From NCBI GenBank assembly GCA_963576725.1, contig OY755240.1, positions 37,040,629 to 37,104,628 on the forward strand: a DNA stretch of 64,000 bases, written 5' to 3'. A model generated the notes under the pieces. It was not told the origin of the DNA. It ran no database searches and saw only the letters and a list, made by a program, of their open reading frames with translations. Numbering within the stretch: the first letter of the stretch is position 1; each line of letters opens with the position of its first letter. Positions 59,818-64,000 of the stretch are shown piece by piece. Position numbers and translations under genes: made by a program. The stretch is from Azorinus chamasolen. Its lineage: Eukaryota > Mollusca > Bivalvia > Cardiida > Solecurtidae.

Positions 59818-60196
59818 TAGCTCACCTGAGCTTAAGGCTGAAGGTGAGCTATTGTGACCGTCCATCTGTCCGTTCATCCTTCCTTCTGTCCGTCCGTCCG
59901 TCCGTCTATCACGCTTCGTGTCCGGGCCATATCTCCTACAAAGTTATGCCAAATTCATTATAACTTCACACATTGAAGAAGCATGATGAGGGCTAGTGTC
60001 ATGCACAAAGGCCATAACTCTAGCATCAATATTTTTGGAGTTATTCCCCTTTTACATATTTATTTTGTCCGGACAATAACTATCTACTGGTTCAATTGAT
60101 TTGAAACTTCACATATGGAACAATCACGATGAGGGGTAGTGTCATACACAAGGGCCATAACTCTAGCATCAATATTTTTGGAGTTCTTCCCCTTTT
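59818..60196 (+). mobile_element. AGCTCACC-headed fragment with TGTCTCCCC-type core
   Basis: The head TAGCTCACCTGAGCTTAAGG carries CCGT microsatellite sequence and then GTCCGGRCMATA, CACATATGGAAC and GGGCCATAACTCTAGCATCA units. The same units appear in the TGTCTCCCC element, so heads and cores have been shuffled between families. It is cut off by the next head at 60197. Confidence 0.55.
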
Positions 60197-63100
60197 TAGC
60201 TCACCTGGCACAAAGTGCCAGGTGAGGTATTGTGAGGGGGCAGTGTCCGGCGTCGTGCATATGTGCGTCGTCAACAATTTACTTAAACATCTTCTTCTCT
60301 GAAACCACAAAGCCTAGATCTTTGATATTTGGTATGTGGAATCATCTAATGGTCCTCTACAAAGATTCTTCAAATTATGTCCCCCGGACCAAAAATGGCC
60401 CCGCCCTGGGGCTTATCAGTTTTTCTTAGGAAAATCTTTAAAAAATCTTCTCCTCTGAAACCGTTAAGCCTAGACCTTTGATATTTGGTATGTAGCATCA
60501 TCTGATGGTCCTCTACAAAGATTGTTCAAATTATGACCCCGGGCCAAAAATGCCCCGCCCCGGGGCTTATCAGTTTTTCTTAGGAAAATCTTTAAAAATC
60601 TTCTTCTCTGAAACCGTATGGCCTAGACCTTTGGTATTTAGTATGTAGCATCATCTAATGGTCCTCTACAAAGATTGTTCAAATTATGACCCCCGGACCA
60701 AAACTGGCCCCGCCCCGGGGCTTATCAGTTTTTCATAGGAAAATCTTTAAAAATCTTCTTCTCTGAAACCGTAAGGCCTAGACATTTGATATTTGGTATG
60801 TAGCATCATCTAATGGTCCTCTACAAAGACTGTTCAAATTATGACCCCCGGGCCAAAAATGGTCCCGCCCCGGGGCTTATCAGTTTTTCTTAGGAAAATC
60901 TTTAAAAATCTTCTTCTCTGAAACCGTAAGGCCTAGACCTTCGGTATTTAGTATGAAGCATCATCTTATGGTCCTCTACAAAGATTGTTCAAATTATGAC
61001 CCCCGGACCAAAAATGGCCCCGCCCTGGGGCTTATCAGTTTTTCTTAGGAAAATCTTTAAAAATCTTCTTCTCTGAAACCGTAAGGCCTAGACATTTGAT
61101 ATTTGGTATGTAGCATCATCTAATGGTCCTCTACAAAGATTGTTCAAATTATGACCCCCGGACCAAAAATGGCCCCGCCCCGGGGCTTATCAGTTTTTCA
61201 TAGGAAAATCTTTAAAAATCTTCTTCTCTGAAACCGTAAGGCCTAGACATTTGATATTTGGTATGTAGCATCATCTATTGGTCCTCTACAAAGATTGGTC
61301 AAATTATGTCCCCCGAACCAAAAATGGCCCCGCCCCGGGGCTTATCAGTTTTTAGCTCACCAGAGCACAAAGTGCTCAAGGTGAGCTATTGTGATACCCC
61401 TGTGTCCGGCGTCCGTCGTCCGTCTGTCCGTCTGTCCGTCTGTCCGTCTGTCTGTCCGTCAACAATTTCAAACGACTTCTTCTCTGAAACCGACTGCCCA
61501 ATTGTAAACAAACTTGGTCAGATACATACTGTGGGTGGGTGCTTCAAAAGTTGTTAAAAGATAGTGGGTGGGGCCATCGGTCTTGTTGCCATGGCAACCG
61601 TACACAATATCTAGAAAAATCTTCTTCTCCAGAATGACTTGTCCGATTTGAATATAGTTTTCACCAAAATGTTTCTCAGTTGATAGACTTCAAAAGTTGT
61701 TAAAAGAATTTTGATCCGGCAAAAAACATGGCCGCCAGAGGGCAAGGTCATTTTTTCCATATATGGTAATATGGAATTTTCATAGGAAAATCTTTAAAAA
61801 TCTTCTACTCTGAAACTATAAAGCCTAGACCTTTGATATTTGGTATGTAGCATGATCTTATGGTCCTCTACAAAGATTGTTCAAATTATGGCCCCCGGGC
61901 CAAAAATTGCCCCGCCCAAGGGCTTATCAGTTTTTCATAGGAAAGTCTTTAAAAATCTTCTTCTCTGAAACTGTAAGGCCTAGACCTTTGATATTTGGTA
62001 TGTAGCATGATATTATGGTCCTCTACAAAAGTTGTTCAAATAATGACCCCCGGGCCAAAAATGGCCCCGCCCAAGGGCTTATCAGTTTTTCATAGGAAAT
62101 TTTTTAACAATTTTCTTCTGTGAAACTGTAAGGCCTAGACCTTTGATATTTGGTATGTAGCATGATCTAATGGTCCTTTACAAAAGTGGTTCAAATTATG
62201 ACCCCCGGGCCAAAAATGGCCCCACCCAAGGGCTTATCAGTTTTTCATAGGAAAATCTTTAAAAATCTTCTTCTGAAAATGTAAGGCCTAGACCTTTGAT
62301 ATTTGGTATGTAGCATGATCTTATGGTCCTCTACAAATATTGTTCAAATTATGACCCCCGGGCCAAAAATGGCTCCGCCCAAGGGCTTATCAGTTTTTCA
62401 TAGGAAAATCTTTAAAAATCTTCTTCTCTGAAACTGTAAGGCCTAGACCTTTGATATTTGGTATGTAGCATGATCTTATGATCCTCTACAAATATTGTTC
62501 AAATTATGACCCCCGGGCCAAAAATGGCCCCGCCCATGGGCTTATCAGTTTTTCATAGGAAAATCTTTAAAAATCTTCTTCTCTGAAGCTGTAAGGCCTA
62601 GACCTTTGATATGTGGTATGTAGCATGATCTTATGATCCTCTACAAATAGTATTTAGATTATGACCCCCGGGCCAAAAATGGCCCTGCCCAAGGGCTTAT
62701 CAGTTTTTCATAGGAAATTCTTTAAAAATCTTCTTCTCTGAAACTGTAAGGCCTAGACCTTTGATATTTGGTATGTAGCATGATCTTATGGTCCTCTACA
62801 AATATTGTTCAAATTATGACCCCCGGGCCAAAAATGGCTCCGCCCAAGGGCTTATCAGTTTTTCATTGGAAAATCTTTAAAAATCTACTGAAACTGTAAG
62901 GCCTAGACCATTGATATTTGGTATGACTAACATGATCTAATGGTCCTCTATAAATATGTAGCTGTGGCTTGTGGTCCTCTGCCAAGAATGTTTAACTTAC
63001 GACCCTGACCACTGGGCAAAACTTGGCCCTGCCTCAGGGCTTATCAGTTTTTCATGGGAAAAATATGAAATATTATTTTTCTCTGAAACCATAAGGCTTA

Positions 63101-63777
63101 GACCTTTAATTAATGGCATACTGCTTTGCCTTGTGGTTCTCTACCAAGGTTGTCCACATGATTTCTTGTGGTCAAAAATGGCCCCGCCCCTGGGGTTATC
63201 TCAGGTGAGCGCTTCAGGGCCTCATGGCCCTCTTGTTCATAAAAAGCTTCTTCTCTGAAACAGTAAGGCCTAGACCTTTGGTATTTGGTATGTAGCATCA
63301 TCTAATGGTCCTCTACAAAGATTGTTCAAACTATGACCCCCGGACCAAAAATGGCCCCGGCCCAAAGCTTATCAGTTTTTCATAGGAAAATCGTTGAAAA
63401 TCTTCTCCTAAACTGTAAGGCCTAGACCTTTGAAATTTAGTATGTATTATCATCTGATGGTTTTCTACCAAGATTGTTCAAATTATGACCCCTGGACCAA
63501 AATGGCCCCGCCCCTGGCTTATCAGTTTTTCATAGGAAAATCTTTAAAATCTCCTTCTGTAAAATTGTAAGGCCCGGAACTTTGAAACTTATATGAAGCA
63601 TCATCTAATGTTCCTTTATTTAGATTGTTCAGATTTGAAACTCAAGGCCTAAAATTATGGCTCTTGGTTTCATATTAGCCCTAATCTGAAGCTTACTTAT
63701 TTTTACATAGAAATACAGTGTATGCATATGTCTATAGTAACCAGGTGAGCAATTTAGGGCCATCATGGCCCTCTTGT
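60197..63777 (+). mobile_element. AGCTCACC-type element with ~153-bp core units and a nested copy
   Basis: Head TAGCTCACCTGGCACAAAGT, tail CAGGTGAGCAATTTAGGGCC...CTCTTGT ending at 63777. Units contain CTTATCAGTTTTTCTTAGGA, GTAAGGCCTAGACCTTTGAT and AATGGTCCTCTACAAAGATT. The array is interrupted at ATCAGTTT (61352) and resumes with TCATAAAAAG at 63237, which brackets the nested element 61353-63236. Confidence 0.72.
61353..63236 (+). mobile_element. Nested AGCTCACC-type element
   Basis: The head TAGCTCACCAGAGCACAAAG is followed by a long CCGTCTGTCCGT microsatellite (61395-61460) and about nine core units. The tail CAGGTGAGCGCTTCAGGGCC ends CTCTTGT at 63236. It is inserted in the core of a related element. 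Confidence 0.75.
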
Positions 63778-63778
63778 T

Positions 63779-64000
63779 TAGCTCACCTGAGCAAAGCTCA
63801 GGGTGAGCTTTTTGGAGACTTGAATGTCAGGCGTCCGTCGTGTGGTGTGCGTCGTCCGTCGTGCGTCGTCAACAATTTGGTTGTGAACACTCTAGTGGTC
63901 ACAATTTTAGTACAATCTTCATGAAACATGGTCAGAATGAATGTCTTGATAAAATCTCGGATGAGTTCGAAAGTGGTCAAGTTGGGTTAAAATCTAGGTC
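63779..64000 (+). mobile_element. AGCTCACC-type element, 5' end, runs off the window
   Basis: The head TAGCTCACCTGAGCAAAGCT starts one base after the preceding tail. The microsatellite and the CACTCTAGTGGTCACAATTT core follow the 33105-34460 subtype closely. The 3' end lies beyond the window. Confidence 0.75.

Overview
The window reads as nuclear DNA of a marine invertebrate, most likely a bivalve mollusc. It is AT-rich and intergenic, and dominated by tandem-core repeats that open with a hairpin (AGCTCACC...GGTGAGCT), run into a GTCCGTCGTC-type microsatellite and end in CTCTTGT. Such repeats are, to my knowledge, typical of bivalve genomes. I see no ordinary host gene. Every credible coding region belongs to a mobile element.

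Positions 1381-10055 hold the most striking object: an 8.7 kb Polinton/Maverick-like element. It has a 6-bp target duplication (TTGAGT), 5'-AG ends and very long inverted arms (about 3.2 kb each). Its 2.2 kb centre carries only two intact genes: a packaging-type ATPase (C2H2 finger, P-loop domain, acidic tract, basic C-terminal domain) and a 120-residue coiled-coil protein. No DNA polymerase B, integrase, protease or capsid gene is visible, so it looks like a small derivative that depends on a full element for replication and integration.

Positions 10062-13100 are degenerate repeats, a retroposed LINE-like 3' end with 23-bp target duplications, and a perfect 73-bp palindrome. Positions 13912-17646 (minus strand) hold an OTU-protease/MULE-transposase gene broken by an 808-bp inverted-repeat element. 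That element carries an 8-bp target duplication, and its insertion is an exact multiple of three. A second, 333-bp palindromic insert sits near the 3' end. Positions 17720-18930 are a broken CR1/Jockey-group reverse transcriptase. Positions 18931-27900 contain no genes but several inverted-repeat elements (20578-22203 with a nested element, 22238-23122, 23125-24020, 24528-25276) and tandem repeats.

From 27950 to the end the window is a pile of hairpin-headed, tandem-core elements. The clearest is a four-level nest at 29665-38946. An outer element contains a 5'-truncated L1/Tx1 LINE (31647-34797, poly(A), 9-bp target duplication), which is itself split in frame by an AGCTCACC element (33105-34460). 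A second AGCTCACC element (34934-38807) contains a TGTCTCCCC element (35688-37012). A 39-bp minisatellite (40259-41230) and about 17 copies of a short hairpin (core CAGATCAGACGGCTCC) are also present. The window ends inside another AGCTCACC copy that begins at 63779.
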